This document shows positions 33,291 to 44,591 of a stretch of DNA of 64,000 bases, in pieces. A program made the translations under genes and the position numbers. Each line of letters begins with the position of its first letter. Positions within the stretch are counted from its first letter, which is position 1. Under the pieces are notes generated by a model. It saw nothing but the letters and a program-made list of their open reading frames with translations, did no database searches and was not told the DNA's origin. The stretch covers positions 56,318,031 through 56,382,030 of the forward strand of contig CM018682.1 in NCBI GenBank assembly GCA_009363875.1. The letters run 5' to 3'. The stretch is from Mikania micrantha (taxonomy: Eukaryota > Streptophyta > Magnoliopsida > Asterales > Asteraceae).

Positions 33291-34857
33291 GTACATTTCT
33301 CTTACATGACTTTTATGCATCTGTTCTATTTGACACTGGTGCGGATCAGAGTTTTATCTCTGCCGATTTTGCATGCCAACTAGATTCTATAGAGGAACAG
33401 TTAGACTCCCCTTATATCATAGAAGTAGCTAACGGAAAACAGATCACAGTTAGTACAATATACAGGAATTGCCCGTTGACACTTAATGGTCATACATTTG
33501 CCATTGATTTGATACCGATGGAGTTGGGTAGTTTTGACATCATTGTTGGAATGGATTGGCTTTCTTCTAACTGAGTGGAAGTCATCTGTTCTGAAAAGCT
33601 GCTTCGAGTTCCATTGCCGGATGATCGAGTATTGGAAGTTAAAGGGGATCAAGCACAACGAAGTGTCAAAATCATTTCTTGCATGAAGGCGCGTAAGTGT
33701 TTACAGAAGCAGTGCGTAGCTTTCCTAGCTCACGTAATGGAAAAAGAGAAAGACAAGAAAAAGATTCAAGACGTGCCGGTAGTGAAAGAGTATCCGGAAG
33801 TATTTCCTGAAGACCTACCAGGTTTGCCACCTGTGCGACCGGTAGAGTTCCGTATTGATTTAGTTCCTGGAGCAACTCCTATTGCTAAATATCCTTACAG
33901 GTTAGCACCTTCGGAGATGCAGGAATTGTCAAACCAGTTACAGGAGTTACAGGATAAAGGATTCATCAGACCGAGCTACTCACCCTGGGGAGCTCCGGTC
34001 TTGTTCGTGAAGAAGAAAGACGGATCGTTTAGAATGTGCATCGACTATCGAGAGCTGAACAAGTTGACTATCAAGAATCGGTATCCACTGCCGAGGGTTG
34101 ACGACTTGTTTGATCAATTGCAAGGAGCTCATCATTTCTCGAATATTGATCTACGGTCCGGGTATCATCAACTTAGAGTTCAAGACGAAGACATACCGAA
34201 GACGGCATTCCGAACCAGATACGGGCATTACGAATTCATGGTGATGCCTTTCGGATTGACGAATGCACCAGCGGTTTTCACGAACCTCATGAACCAAGTG
34301 TGCAAGCCGTATTTGGATCATTTTGTCATTGTCTTTATCGATGACATCCTGATTTATTCGAAGAGTAAAGCTGAACACGAAAAACACCTCAGGAAAATCT
34401 TGGAGCTGTTGAAGGAGCAGAAACTTTATGCCAAATTCTCTAAGTGTGAATTCTGGCTAAGAGAAGTTCAATTTTTGGGCCACGTAGTCAACAGCGAGGG
34501 AATACATGTGGATCCAGCCAACATCGAGGCGATTAAGAACTGGGATACTCCGAAGACACCGACGGAGATACGGTCTTTTCTGGGATTGGCAGGTTATTAT
34601 AGGAGATTTATTTCAAACTTTTCTAAGATAGCCTTGCCTCTCACTAAGCTAACCCAGAAAAGTGAACCGTTCGTCTGGGAGCAGAAACAAGAAGATGCTT
34701 TTCAGACTTTGAAACAGAAGTTGTGTGATGCTCCAATTCTATCTCTCTCGGAAGGATGTGATGACTTTGTGGTTTATTGTGATGCTTCCCATCAGGGACT
34801 CGGTTGCGTACTGATGCAACGGGATAAAGTCATTGCTTATGCATCAAGACAGTTAAA
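33291..34857 (+). pseudogene. protease and reverse transcriptase of element B
   Basis: Protease: LFDTGADQSFIS (Asp codon 33332) and SFDIIVGMDWLSSN. TGA at 33572-33574 sits where an Arg-type codon is expected, before VEVICSEKLL. RT then runs open: FPEDLPGLPPVR, GFIRPSYSPWGAPVLFVKKK, SFRMCIDYRELN, FSNIDLRSGYHQ, PFGLTNAPAVF and FIDD (34334-34345), to AGYYRRFISNFSKIA. One base is lost near 34857 (QLKFM...), which moves RNase H out of frame. Catalytic residues are present, so damage is mainly stops and frameshift rather than active-site change. Confidence 0.92.
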
Positions 34858-35994
34858 GTTCATGAGAAGAACTACACTACTCATGATCTTGAACTGGGAG
34901 CTGTAATCTTCGCACAAAAGATTTGGAGACATTACTTATATGGCACTAAGTGTACCATATTCACTGATCACAAGACTCTGCAGCACATCTTTGATCAGAA
35001 GGAACTCAACATGCGACAACGCCGTTGGGTTGAACTTCTGAATGATTACGATTGTGTGATCAAATACCATCCGGGAAAGGCTAACGTAGTAGCTGATGCC
35101 TTGAGCTGGAAGGAACGGGTCAAACCTTTGCGCGTTAGAGCAATGGGAATGATTGTGCAGACGAGCTTACGTGACAAGATCATTCAGGCACAACAGGAAT
35201 CAGTTGATCGTGGAAACCTGAAGAAAGAACTTTATTGCGGAGCTGAGAAACAATTTGAGACTAAGCCTGATGGAACGATCTACTACCAGAATCGTATATG
35301 GATTCCGGCGGTAGACGAATTGAGAAGACTTATCTTCGATGAAGTGCACAAGAGTAAATACTCCGTTCATCCAGGCACTGATAAAATGTACCAAGACTTG
35401 CATGGATATTATTGGTGGCCTGGGATGAAGAAAGACATAGCCGAATACATTGGTCGATGTCTTATGTGTGCGAAGGTAAAGGCGGAACACCATAGACCTT
35501 CTGGTTTACTGGAACAGCCTGAGATTCCGCTCTGGAAGTGGGAACAAATAGCTATGGATTTCATTACCAAGCTACCCCGCACTTCCAGTGGCCATGATAC
35601 AATTTGGGTGATCATTGACCGTTTGACAAAATCTGCTCACTTCTTGCCAATGCGTGAGACTTTCACGATGGATAAACTGGCGAGATTATACATCAATGAG
35701 ATAGTGGTACGCCATGGAGTGCCATTGTCTATTATTTCTGATAGAGACAGCATATTTACATCAAGGTTCTGGCAATCACTACAGAAATCTCTAGGGACGC
35801 AGTTAAATCTGAGTACAGCTAACCATCCACAAACGGATGGTCAAAGCGAACGTACAACTCAAACCCTAGAGGACATGTTAAGAACCTGTGTATTGAATTT
35901 CGGTGGGAATTGGGATTCTCATTTGCCACTGATTGAATTCTCCTACAACAACAGTTATCACAGCAGCATCGGATGTGCACCGTTCGAGGCTTTG
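34858..35994 (+). pseudogene. RNase H and truncated integrase of element B
   Basis: After the frameshift the frame is open: NYTTHDLELGAV, TIFTDHKTLQHI, MRQRRWVELLNDYD, then the integrase zinc region (VHKS, VHPG, RCLMCAK), and core MDFITKLP, IISDRDSIF, DGQSERT and EFSYNNSYHSSIGCAPFEAL. It stops abruptly at 35994, where A continues into YGRKC; the following bases belong to a copia gag. GPY/F and chromodomain parts are therefore absent. The HHCC and DDE residues are all visible. Confidence 0.92.
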
Positions 35995-37422
35995 ATTAAA
36001 TTATCCCAGCTGTCCAGTCTTCACAATCAATCCAAACAGCTCTCTTTAAACAAGAGTGTGTAGACTGGAGTAGCATGCCTGATGATGCAGGCTATGCTCT
36101 CATCACTAATGACCAATAGAATTTTCTCTAATGGCAATTGGTGAGAACTCCACCTCCACTAACCAACCTGAAGCGGAATCTCCTGATGCTCAGGTATCTT
36201 CCTCTACTCTAGAAAAGCTATACATCGGTGCTTGCATTAAGACATTTGCCAAAATAAAGAAGGCCAATGTTTTTCTACAGAAACAAAACAAAGAGCTTGA
36301 GCAACTATTGGCAAATAAAAACCTAGAAGTAGAGAAGTTAATAAAAAATAAAGATGGTAAGATTTCTGTCCTAAAAACTGAAAAAGGCTAACCTACATGC
36401 ATTATTTGATCTTCAACATGAGAAATATTCTTCTTGTTGAGATGAATTGGCCCAAAATAAGGTTAGCTGTGAAAAGTGGGTTAAGTCCTGCAAAGGATTC
36501 AGAATGTTTATAAGCAAGCAAGTTCACAGCAAAGCTAAGTTTGGTATTGGATATAATCACACTAGTCCACCATAGGATTATGCCCCAATTGATAATAATG
36601 TGGAAGAAACTGTTCCTGAACCTCTCTCCCCCACCTTTCTTCAAGATGAAATCCCTATAATAAAGAACACACCTCCAAGGGTATATGAGTCTGGACAATT
36701 TCCAAAGTTTGTATACCCCACTAATTCAAATCCAGAAAAACCAGAAAAAACACACTTGGATAATGTTCATAAAAATAACTCTTCAGAACGAATTGAAATT
36801 GCTCCTGCTATGAGTTCTACTTAAAGTTCAGAAGGTACAATACAACAGGAAACCACTGTTGACCCAAAGGCCACTCTTGACAAAGGAAAAAGGCCTGTGG
36901 TTGATATCCCGTTTCCTCCTTCTCATCCTCACCCTCCATACCCCATAATGAAGGCCAACAAACCATTCATTCCAAACTATTTATCCTTATTCCCTGCCTG
37001 CTTAAAGTGCTTCAAATACAATCATTCTACTGAGAACTGTATGACAAAAACTCCCCTGAAGAAAATAAGAGATAAGATGAAAGTCGAAAAGTTGAAAGCT
37101 GAACATGCCTCTTCATCTAAAGGGAACCCCCCACCCCTAATAAAATGAAGAAGGACAAGAAAGCAAGTAGACAAGATGCTAACAACAAAATAATACCAAA
37201 CCCTCATTCATAATTCTACTTACCTCCTACTTTGGATACATGTCCAAGGCCATCAATCCTTGCTACACCACCCCCTTACCCTATGGTAAACCATGTTCCC
37301 TACTCATCTGATGCTATGAATCCTCCTTTTGTGGACTCACATATCAATATTCTTCATCAAAATCAGCAACAGTTGATTCAAATGATGCAGAAATTGATGA
37401 ACAATGTGCAGCAAAACAAATA
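35995..37422 (+). pseudogene. gag C-terminal part of the copia fragment
   Basis: Recognised by alignment to gag of G: DWSSMPDD (about 36066) matches DWSSLPDD. A Lys/Glu coiled-coil-like stretch (36230-36390, KQNKELEQLLANKNLEVEKL) matches the one at 51290-51480. KWVKSCKGF and KFGIGYNHT (about 36474-36565) match KWVESCKGF and KFGIGYNHT. A Cys-His remnant CLKCFKYNHSTENC (37000-37040) parallels CEICRLFNHSSDAC in G. A Gln-rich, Met-rich end (QQLIQMMQKLMNN) parallels QLMLMMQQLL. Stops and frameshifts interrupt it at many places. Confidence 0.8.
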
Positions 37423-37479
37423 AACTCTCAAACTGTTTCTCTTCTTTTTTGAAATAAACATTGTCCCATATCTAACCTG

Positions 37480-38810
37480 TTGTATTTGATCCTCTATGTG
37501 CAGAGAGCTTCTTCAAAACAAAATCACTTATGGTATGTGGACAGTGGAGGCTCTAGGCATATGACAGGATGTAGATCCTTCCTAAATAACTTCATTCCAA
37601 ATAATGGAAGGTCGGTCTCCTTTGGAAACAATGCAAAAGGTTGGATAGTTGGGTCTGGTTTTGTCCTTAGTGGAAAACTGCACTTTAAGGATGTCAGCCT
37701 TATTGAAAACCTAAAGTTTAATCTCTTGAGTGTTTCTCAATTAGCAGACAAAAACAATAGTTCATTTTTCACCAAGGACATCTGTAAAATTCTTTCTCCT
37801 GAAATAAATTATAAAATAAAGGTCTTAATTGAGCAACACACTCTGTGGACAGCCAAGAGAAGTGGGAATGTCTATGTTGTGGACATGAAAACTGATTCTC
37901 AAACATCTATTCCTACAAATCTTACAGCCAAAGTTTCATCTTTTGAAACTGCCCTTTGACAAAAAAGATTTAGCTACCTAAATCATCAAACTCTTCATAA
38001 GCTTTCTACACTTTCTATAGTAAGAGGATTACCTTCAAAATAATTTCATTTTGAAGGACAATGTGAATCTTTCTTAAGGAAAGCAACATAAATCATCACA
38101 TAAGTCTATTGAGGAATCTAAACCAAATAACTGTCTTAATCTGCTTCATATGGATCTATTTGATCATGTGAAGGTAGCTAGTTTAGCCAGAAAGAGATAC
38201 TACTTAGTTGTAGATGATTACTCAAGATTTTGTTGGACCTCTTTCTCTTCAGGAAAGATGAGAATGCGGATAAAATAAAAGCCCTTATCACTCAACTTGA
38301 AAGACAATTTGGTCTTCCTGTCAAGGTAATTAGAAGTGATAATGGTACTAAATTCAAGAATCATGTTCTTGATGATCTTTGCACTTCCAAATGAATCCTT
38401 AGACAATACAGTGTTCCTAGAACTCCTGCACTAAATGGAGTTGTGGAAAGAAAGAATAGGACACTTATTGAGGCTACAAGAACCATGCTTGTAGACTCAG
38501 GATTACCTTTGTCTTTTTGAGCTGAGGTAGTAAACACTGCTTGTTATGTTTTGAACAGAGTTCACATTGTCAAGAGACATAACAAAACTTCCTATGAGGT
38601 CCTTCACAAAATAAAGCCTCTCATTTCCTTTTTCAGAGTTTTTGGGTGTCCATGTTTCATTTTGAACACAAAGGACTCCTTGTCTAACTTTGTTGCAAAA
38701 GTGGACTTTGGTTACTTTGTAGGATTCTCTCAAACTTCCAAAACTTACAAAGCTTTCAATCTCAGGACTAGGATTGTTGAGGAATCCATTGATGTCAAAT
38801 TTAATGAATA
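37480..38810 (+). pseudogene. protease and integrase of the copia fragment
   Basis: Protease-type segment LWYVDSGGSRHMTG (about 37530) and NLLSVSQLAD. The integrase zinc part is badly decayed. Core: LNLLHMDLFDH (first D), VIRSDNGTKF (second D) and LNGVVERKNRTL (E); the usual EQNG reads ALNG. Then FGCPCFILNTKDSL and the SIDVKFNE end. Internal stops lie near 37958, 38040, 38270, 38394 and 38518. It corresponds to 52740-54040 of G. Non-functional. Confidence 0.85.
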
Positions 38811-39190
38811 TGCATCAACCTCCTCTTTCCCTTCTGCTCCTGATGATTTGTTTGATCTTGAAAGTTTCACATACACTCCTCCTGCCTCTTCCATCTCTCC
38901 TTCTTCAGAGTCTTGCCAAACTTTTGAAGATTTGTCATCTCTTGAGGAGTGCTCAGTGTCTCGGTTCATTTCATCAATTCCTTCCTATCCAACAAATCAT
39001 CAAGATTAAAATGAACATGTATCTAATTCCACATCTCCAATAATTTATAATGCACAAGTAGATACCTCTAAACAAGCTCATGTTAACACATCTGATAACT
39101 CTCATGTCCCTACTGAAAATTCATCATCTTCTGATGATGCTTCTGCTAATAACTGTTAGGACATCATTCCCTTCAATGGAAACCTCCCTC
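38811..39190 (+). pseudogene. Ser/Pro-rich integrase-RT linker of the copia fragment
   Basis: Low-complexity coding remnant (repeated Ser, Pro, Glu) between the integrase end and RT, like 54040-54420 in G. It ends near DIIPFNGNLPLEQILGD, which parallels DLIPYQELKDHPLSQILGD in G. Confidence 0.65.
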
Positions 39191-40528
39191 TAGAACAGAT
39201 TCTAGGTGATTTAAATAAAGGTGTTGAAACTAGGAGCAAAATCTCAAACTTTTGTTTTCATGCTTCTTTCCTATCCCAAATTGAGCCATCTAAGTATCAA
39301 TAGGCTCTTAAAGATAATAATTGGGTGGAAGCTTTGCAGGATGAACTATTACAATTTAAAAGATAAAACATTTGGACTCTCTGCCCCTTTCCCAAAGGAA
39401 AATACCTAATAGGAACTTGGTGGGTATTTAGGAATAAAACTGATGACAGGGGCATTGTAATCAAAAGTAAAGCCAGATTGGTAGTGCAAGGGTACTGCCA
39501 AGAGGAAGTGATTGATTATGATGAAACCTTTGCCCCTGTAGCTAGACTTAAAGCCATAAGACTCTTCCTTGCATTTGCTATATCCCACAACATAAAGGTA
39601 TTTTAGATGGATATAAAAAGTGCATTCTTGTATGGAACTATTAAGGAGGAAGTCTATGTCTGTCAACCACCAGGTTTGATGATGTTAATCATCCTAACTA
39701 GGTGTACAGATTAGACAAAGCCCTATATGGTTTAAAACAAGCACCAAGAGCATGGTATGATACTCTCTCTCAATTTCTTCTTTCAAATAAATTTTCTAGG
39801 GGAACCATTGATAAGACTTTGTTCATTAAGAGGGTAAATAAGGAACTTTTTTTGGTCCATGTTGATGTCATTATTTTTGGAACAACAAAAACTTCCTAAT
39901 GTGAACAATTTTTAAAATTAATGTCTTCTAAGTTTGATATACGATATATGTCCTTGATGCAGATAAACAATCCCATTTATCATTTGTGAAGATGTTATTC
40001 AGATACCTAAAAGTACCCCTGTACTAAGTATTTGGTATCATGCTAATCAATCTTGCAAACTTGTTGGTTTTTCAGACAGTGATTATGCAAGATGTTCACT
40101 AACTAGGAAGTCTACCTCAGGAGGATGTCAATTCTTTGCAAATTGCTTGGTCTCATGACAAAGCAAAAAAGCAAATATCAGTGTCAAATTCAACTACTGA
40201 ACCTGAGTATATTGCAGCAGCAAATTGCACTGCCCAAATCCTTTGGTTACAATACCAACTACTGGACTTTTGAATAATAGAACTGAAAACACCCCTCTTA
40301 ATAGACATTGAAGCAGCCAAAAACATAATAAAAAATCATGTATATTGCTCTAAAACTAAACACAAAGAAATAGGGCAGCACTTCATAAGAGATTGTTTTG
40401 AAAATAGACTAATTGTCCCAGAACATGTATTTACAAGTGACTAAGTAGCAGACATATTTACCAAGCCCTTGGACTCTTCAACCTTTTCAAAGTTTGTTTT
40501 CAAATTAGGCATGATAAATATGATTTAA
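39191..40528 (+). pseudogene. reverse transcriptase and RNase H of the copia fragment
   Basis: RT motifs: NNWVEALQDELLQF, WVFRNKTDD, KARLVVQGY, MDIKSAFLYGTIKEEVYV and LDKALYGLKQAPRAWYDTL. The catalytic YVDD is degraded to HVDV (about 39860-39872). A deletion near 39940-39990 removes the thumb region. RNase H remnants are SNSTTEPEYIAAANCTAQIL, HFIRDCFEN and ADIFTKPLDSSTF, ending at TAA 40526-40528. It is inactive by both active-site change and stops. Confidence 0.87.
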
Positions 40529-41494
40529 TAAATAAATAAATATGGTTAAGAATACATTTCTTAAACCTTAAATTATTATATAAAAGGATAATTCTCAAAT
40601 TATCCTAACAACCGACAATGGGAAAACCATTGATGAAACAACCGTGGTTCTTTTGATAACCACTGCTTTACATCAATCCGCTGTTATCATCCATCCGTTG
40701 TTACATTTTAAATATTCCGTGGTTTTACCACATCCGTGGTTGTACCAACGGTAACTTATCCGCGGTTAAAAAAACTTTCCGTGGTGAAAATCTTTTTCAC
40801 TCAGTGGTTATTAAGTTTTGATAATTACGCCTTATTTGACTCTCACTAATTACTCTGAAGACTTGACACCCTAAAATTAATAGATTTGACACTCATTAAT
40901 TGTTTTTACGGTTAAAATATCTTTTCCTTTTTCCAATTTTGCCCCTTGATCTCATTAACTACTGATCATCTTCCCCTTTATTTAAATCAGTTGTTCATCT
41001 CTTCCGTAGTCGCATTCATCCACTCTTAGCCTAAATTCTCATAAACTTCATGATCACACTTGTGGTCATGAAGTTGATCTTTCATCAACTCAAACTGGAC
41101 ATGCTGCTTATGGCGAAGGACAGCTGCTTGTCTGGAATGTCGTTTGGCTTGATGCATTTACACTCATCTTGTCTGAGTGTTATGCTCATGATGATCGTGG
41201 TAACGGAATCGGACCATGCTTCATTCCAAGACAAAACATTGTCTGTACACCAGGGTTTGCATGAAACGACTGGTTTGCCTTTTGTTTTCTCTCTCTTATG
41301 CTTACAGGTTTGTCCAATGGGTAAAAACCCTAAGGTAAAACTTTTACTTGTGTTATAAGTAGTGGCGGTTTCTCTTAATGAAACCCCACACATCTACAAC
41401 GATTATATTTTTCCTTATTTATGTGTTTGAACTTAAGGCAAAATTTGTAATCGCTTTCTGTTCATGAAACTGTTCTTCGATCTTTGCTACATCC
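40529..41494 (+). other. pol to post-pol-ORF spacer of the copia fragment
   Basis: No credible coding. 40600-40810 holds many variants of CCGTGGTT / CCGCGGTT / AACCACTG, a degenerate short repeat. G has a different repeat in the same position (56230-56520). The rest looks unstructured; the frame 41050-41358 has no protein signature. Confidence 0.6.
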
Positions 41495-42693
41495 ATGGTG
41501 TCTAAAGGTTTGAAACTCAAGCCGGTTCACAACCTTGGAGCCTATCTCACCAAGTCTTCTGAATACCCCCACTATAATGAGGTCGTCGACATTATGGTAA
41601 ACTCCTTTGTTCACAATGCTCTTACTCTCAACCATCCTGTTTCTGAGTAGGCCCTAAATCAGTTTTGGGTGAACTCTCCTTTGGTGTCTAAGGATGACTC
41701 TGTTTAAAGCATCACCTATGTGGTTGTTGGTCAACTGGTTTCCATCACCCCCTCTAAACTTAGTCTTGCCGTAAATCTGGGTGATATTGATGCACCCACC
41801 ACTGTTCCTCTTAAACTTCCTCATGATGCTTTTGTTCAGTGTGATTGTCAAGGAGACCTGAAGAATAGAACCTTGTACAAAGCCTATTTTTTTCCTATGT
41901 ACAAGTTTCTGTATCACGCCATCCTGCAGTGTCTTCCTCAAAAGACAACTAGTTGGGGAGAAATGCCCTATGACATGCAATATGTCATGTATGCAATTCT
42001 TTCCAACGAAATGGTCAATCTGTCCCAAATAATTTTTTACCACTTGGTGCATCACTAAAAGAGTCCCACGTTTCTGTTGTACCCTCGTTTTGTGATGGCA
42101 TGTATGTTTGCATAGTTAATAATGTTTGTCATATTGCTCCTCTCTCTAATGTCAAGAGCATTGACAAACAGGTGTTCTATAGGCTAAACATTGAGGCCAA
42201 ACTCATGGATGACACTGAGGACATAATCACCTTCGGTGAGCCCACATCCACCTCCTCTTCCACACCTGTCAAGGTATCGACCAAAAGAAAAACATCTACT
42301 AAATCCCCCAAACCTAAAAAGCCCAAAAAGTTTGTTCCGAAAGTTGAGATCCCAGAACAAGTCTCTGCCTCAACTAGACAGGTAGATCCATATGTTCCAT
42401 CCTCACAGATGGATCCTGAATCTCAAACCCATGTGGCTCCTCATCAATCCTCTCAAGAGGATGATGTTGTAACCCAAAGGGATCCCACACAAACCACTGA
42501 AATGTCTCATGACACTCAGATGGCAGTCCAATCTCACAAGGACACTTCTGTTTCTTCACCATGACAAACCCTTGATTCTATTGCCCAAATTCTCCGCGGG
42601 ATTGACTTTAATTTTAAGAAAATTGGTTCTCCTCCCCCTTCACCATTTGAGGAGCAGCTCCTTCAAACCAAGGCTCATGATTCTTTTGATAGT
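41495..42693 (+). pseudogene. post-pol (env-position) ORF of the copia fragment, broken
   Basis: ATG 41495. It aligns by pattern with the G ORF at 56689: AYLTKSS, a VVDIM/AVDLM segment, NQFWVNSPL versus HQFWMNVEL, LYKAYFFPMYKFLYHAIL versus MYKKHFNDPERLIFHMI, SWGEMPYDMQYVMYAIL versus SWDQMSSRWQQVLYSIL, and FLLYPRFVMA versus WLLYPRFIMA. A basic linker KSPKPKKPKKF parallels KPKSKKPKKA. In-frame stops lie at about 41648, 41704, 42056 and 42115. It is cut at 42693 by LTR sequence. Function is unknown; in Sireviruses this position holds the so-called env-like gene. Confidence 0.78.
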
Positions 42694-42888
42694 TTACATT
42701 GTTAAATCATTGAACATGATGATTGTAATTTACCTTTGTAATCCTAATTTAATGTTATTTTGTTTAAGTTATTCACAATTATGTGCAAGTTATACAATCT
42801 GATCATTCCAATTTTCAAATGATATTGCGCCCCGAGACCATTCATCCAACGGGAAAGTCGATCTAGCCCGCCAGCTCAAGGTGTGACA
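42694..42888 (+). repeat. terminal 195 bp of a B-like gypsy LTR
   Basis: TTTACATTGTTAAATCAT, GATTGTAATTTACCTTTG, CAATCTGATCATTCC, and a decayed GC stem (CATCCAACGGG) lead to AAGGTGTGACA at 42888, tracking 31568-31765. It is probably the last remnant of element B's 3' LTR. Confidence 0.72.
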
Positions 42889-42893
42889 CAAAC

Positions 42894-43200
42894 ACACTCT
42901 TAGGTCAACCTTCCTGAAATAATATTCGTGTTTTTAGACGAAATTTGTGTCCTCACCAATGCTTAATGTTCCAATATCATTATCACGTTAATTCATTCAT
43001 TTCAAATCCAACATTCAGAATTCTCCACACTAAATCATATCACCGACACATCCATAATAGACCGAAGTAAGTTTATGAATTGGGAATACGTAGAAGTCGG
43101 TCACAGCCTGTTCAGCCGCAGCCCACCACCACTTCTGTAAACCATGACGTGTGTCTTTGCCTATATTCAATGACATAAGCTTACACCATTACCATAATTA
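42894..43200 (-). repeat. LTR fragment related to family C, minus strand
   Basis: Complement of about 43030-43080 contains ACTTCGGTCTATTATGGATG and GTGTCGGTGATATGATTTAG, close to 63768-63805 in the C 3' LTR. An acceptor-like TTATTTCAGG lies near 42915 on the minus strand. Both ends are undefined. Confidence 0.6.
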
Positions 43201-44300
43201 TTCAAACTAAAATATGTCATACATGTTGAACTTTAATAACCACTCTGAGCATGTATAGTTAAATTTCAAACTACAACTTCCTGATGGTTCATGTGTTTTA
43301 ACTGTGCGTTCTCAAATAATGTAATTCAAAGTCTAAATCAACATACAACATTATATAATGTTAACAGCATAATATGTTCTATCAACTATACAATCTCTAC
43401 ATAATCAAATTTACCTCAAAAACAGTGTGGTTACACGCCAGGTCAAAATTAATGATATCGATAATCACATAAATTATGTTAATGATTCTTAATCAATTAT
43501 TCTATATTCGTATGTTTAAACAATTATTCAAAGACTCAGCAATATCAAAGCTAAGTTTAATGATAACTAGTTATCACAACCATATAATATCACATACTTG
43601 TCTATTAAATATCATTTGTCTATTCAAAACGATCATTTAGCACTCCATATGAGATTATATTCTAAGACTGCCATTGTTAGAATCTCTAACCTCATACGAT
43701 TTCTAAAGCTAATCAAGTATTCAAACATATATTCCAATGTAGTTAAGTTTAGGTGAGTCTTGGTAGGTAACTGCAATGCTCTTAAAGTATTAAAGGTGTG
43801 GTGGGTTACTTGCGATATACCCTATATATAAGCACTAATAGTATATCGATAGTAGCACTGAAAGCTTGACCAAGGACTGGTTTCATCAATTCGTTCTACA
43901 AATTGAAGTAAACCTTGTTTCAATCAAGCATATTAGTCAAATATTTGTTCTTCATATATCAATATCTGATGTGTACACTTACATTAGGTCAAATCGAAGG
44001 TATTGATCATTATTCTTACCTTCAGTTAAGTTAGCTATCGTTAACTTTAAACCCTATTAAAAGTAAATTCATTACAGAAAAATTCCAAAACGTGTACATT
44101 ACTCACATAAATACTGATTTAAACATTACTTATGTTTCAGATAGTAATTTGCGAATCGTAACAATAACTTGCTAACAATAATAAAATAATCAAAATTCTA
44201 GACGTAAATCAATAATCAAAGCTACGAGGATACAAAACCAATTGAAAGGGAGGCTAAGAAATTATAAAAACTAGTGATAAACAATACCCAATAAATAAAT
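43201..44300. other. unassigned AT-rich sequence with one LTR-like module
   Basis: No coding. At 43795-43850, plus strand, GGTGTGGTGGGTTAC is followed by CGATATACCCTATATATAAGC, the TATA-hairpin module of the long LTRs, so at least part is plus-strand LTR. The remainder is not recognisable by eye. Confidence 0.5.
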
Positions 44301-44591
44301 TTCGGGATGAAATTTCATAAAGTAGCGGAAATTGTAATCCCTAGTGTTTTTTGTAATGAATTCACAATTTTATTTGAATTAAAGTGTAATAAAACAAGGT
44401 CTTAGTAATCATTAAATCTTTGAATTCATAAAAACTTATACACACATATAAATATATTTATTCAAAACAAAACAAAATTGTGAGAGAGTGAAAAGAACCA
44501 TGATACGTTCATAACTCATATAAGATTTATGTCTATACGCATATATAAAAAATATAAGTGTTTATATATGTACGGATGTATGTATGTACAT
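44301..44591 (+). repeat. polypurine-tract relic and LTR start of an unknown gypsy element
   Basis: TTCGGGATGAAATTTCATAA (44301-44320) is the pre-LTR motif seen at 3874, 16759 and 63367. A decayed purine run and TGTAATCCC at 44333 follow as the likely LTR start. The LTR is broken at 44591 by another LTR. Confidence 0.55.

Larger units (their letters stand above)
35995..42693 (+). mobile_element. old Ty1/copia (Sirevirus-type) fragment, truncated at both ends
   Basis: Homologous to the complete element G but lacks both LTRs, the PBS and the first part of gag. Order kept: gag tail, protease, integrase, RT, RNase H, spacer, post-pol ORF. Dozens of stops and frameshifts make it far older than G. 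No target duplication is visible at either edge, so it did not arrive here as a normal copia insertion in its present form. Confidence 0.85.
27606..42888 (+). mobile_element. gypsy element B, 3' half replaced by copia DNA
   Basis: Complete 5' LTR, PBS, gag, protease, RT, RNase H and integrase core to 35994. Integrase C-terminus, chromodomain, polypurine tract and almost the whole 3' LTR are missing. In their place is the copia fragment 35995-42693, then 195 bases matching the end of a B-like LTR. The near-matching flanks (CAACC/CAAAC) suggest one original insertion later altered by a deletion with foreign filler. The two ends could instead belong to different elements. Confidence 0.6.

Noticed and set aside
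41050..41358. Frame of 102 codons before the post-pol ORF of the copia fragment
   Set aside because: No similarity to the matching part of element G, and an equally long frame exists on the opposite strand.
35995..42693. Normal copia insertion into element B
   Set aside because: No LTRs, no target duplication, and the host element does not resume after it except for an LTR end.
43780..43860. A host promoter with a TATA box
   Set aside because: The CCCTATATATAAGC core and preceding GTGTGGTGGG match the LTR module, so an LTR relic is the simpler reading.
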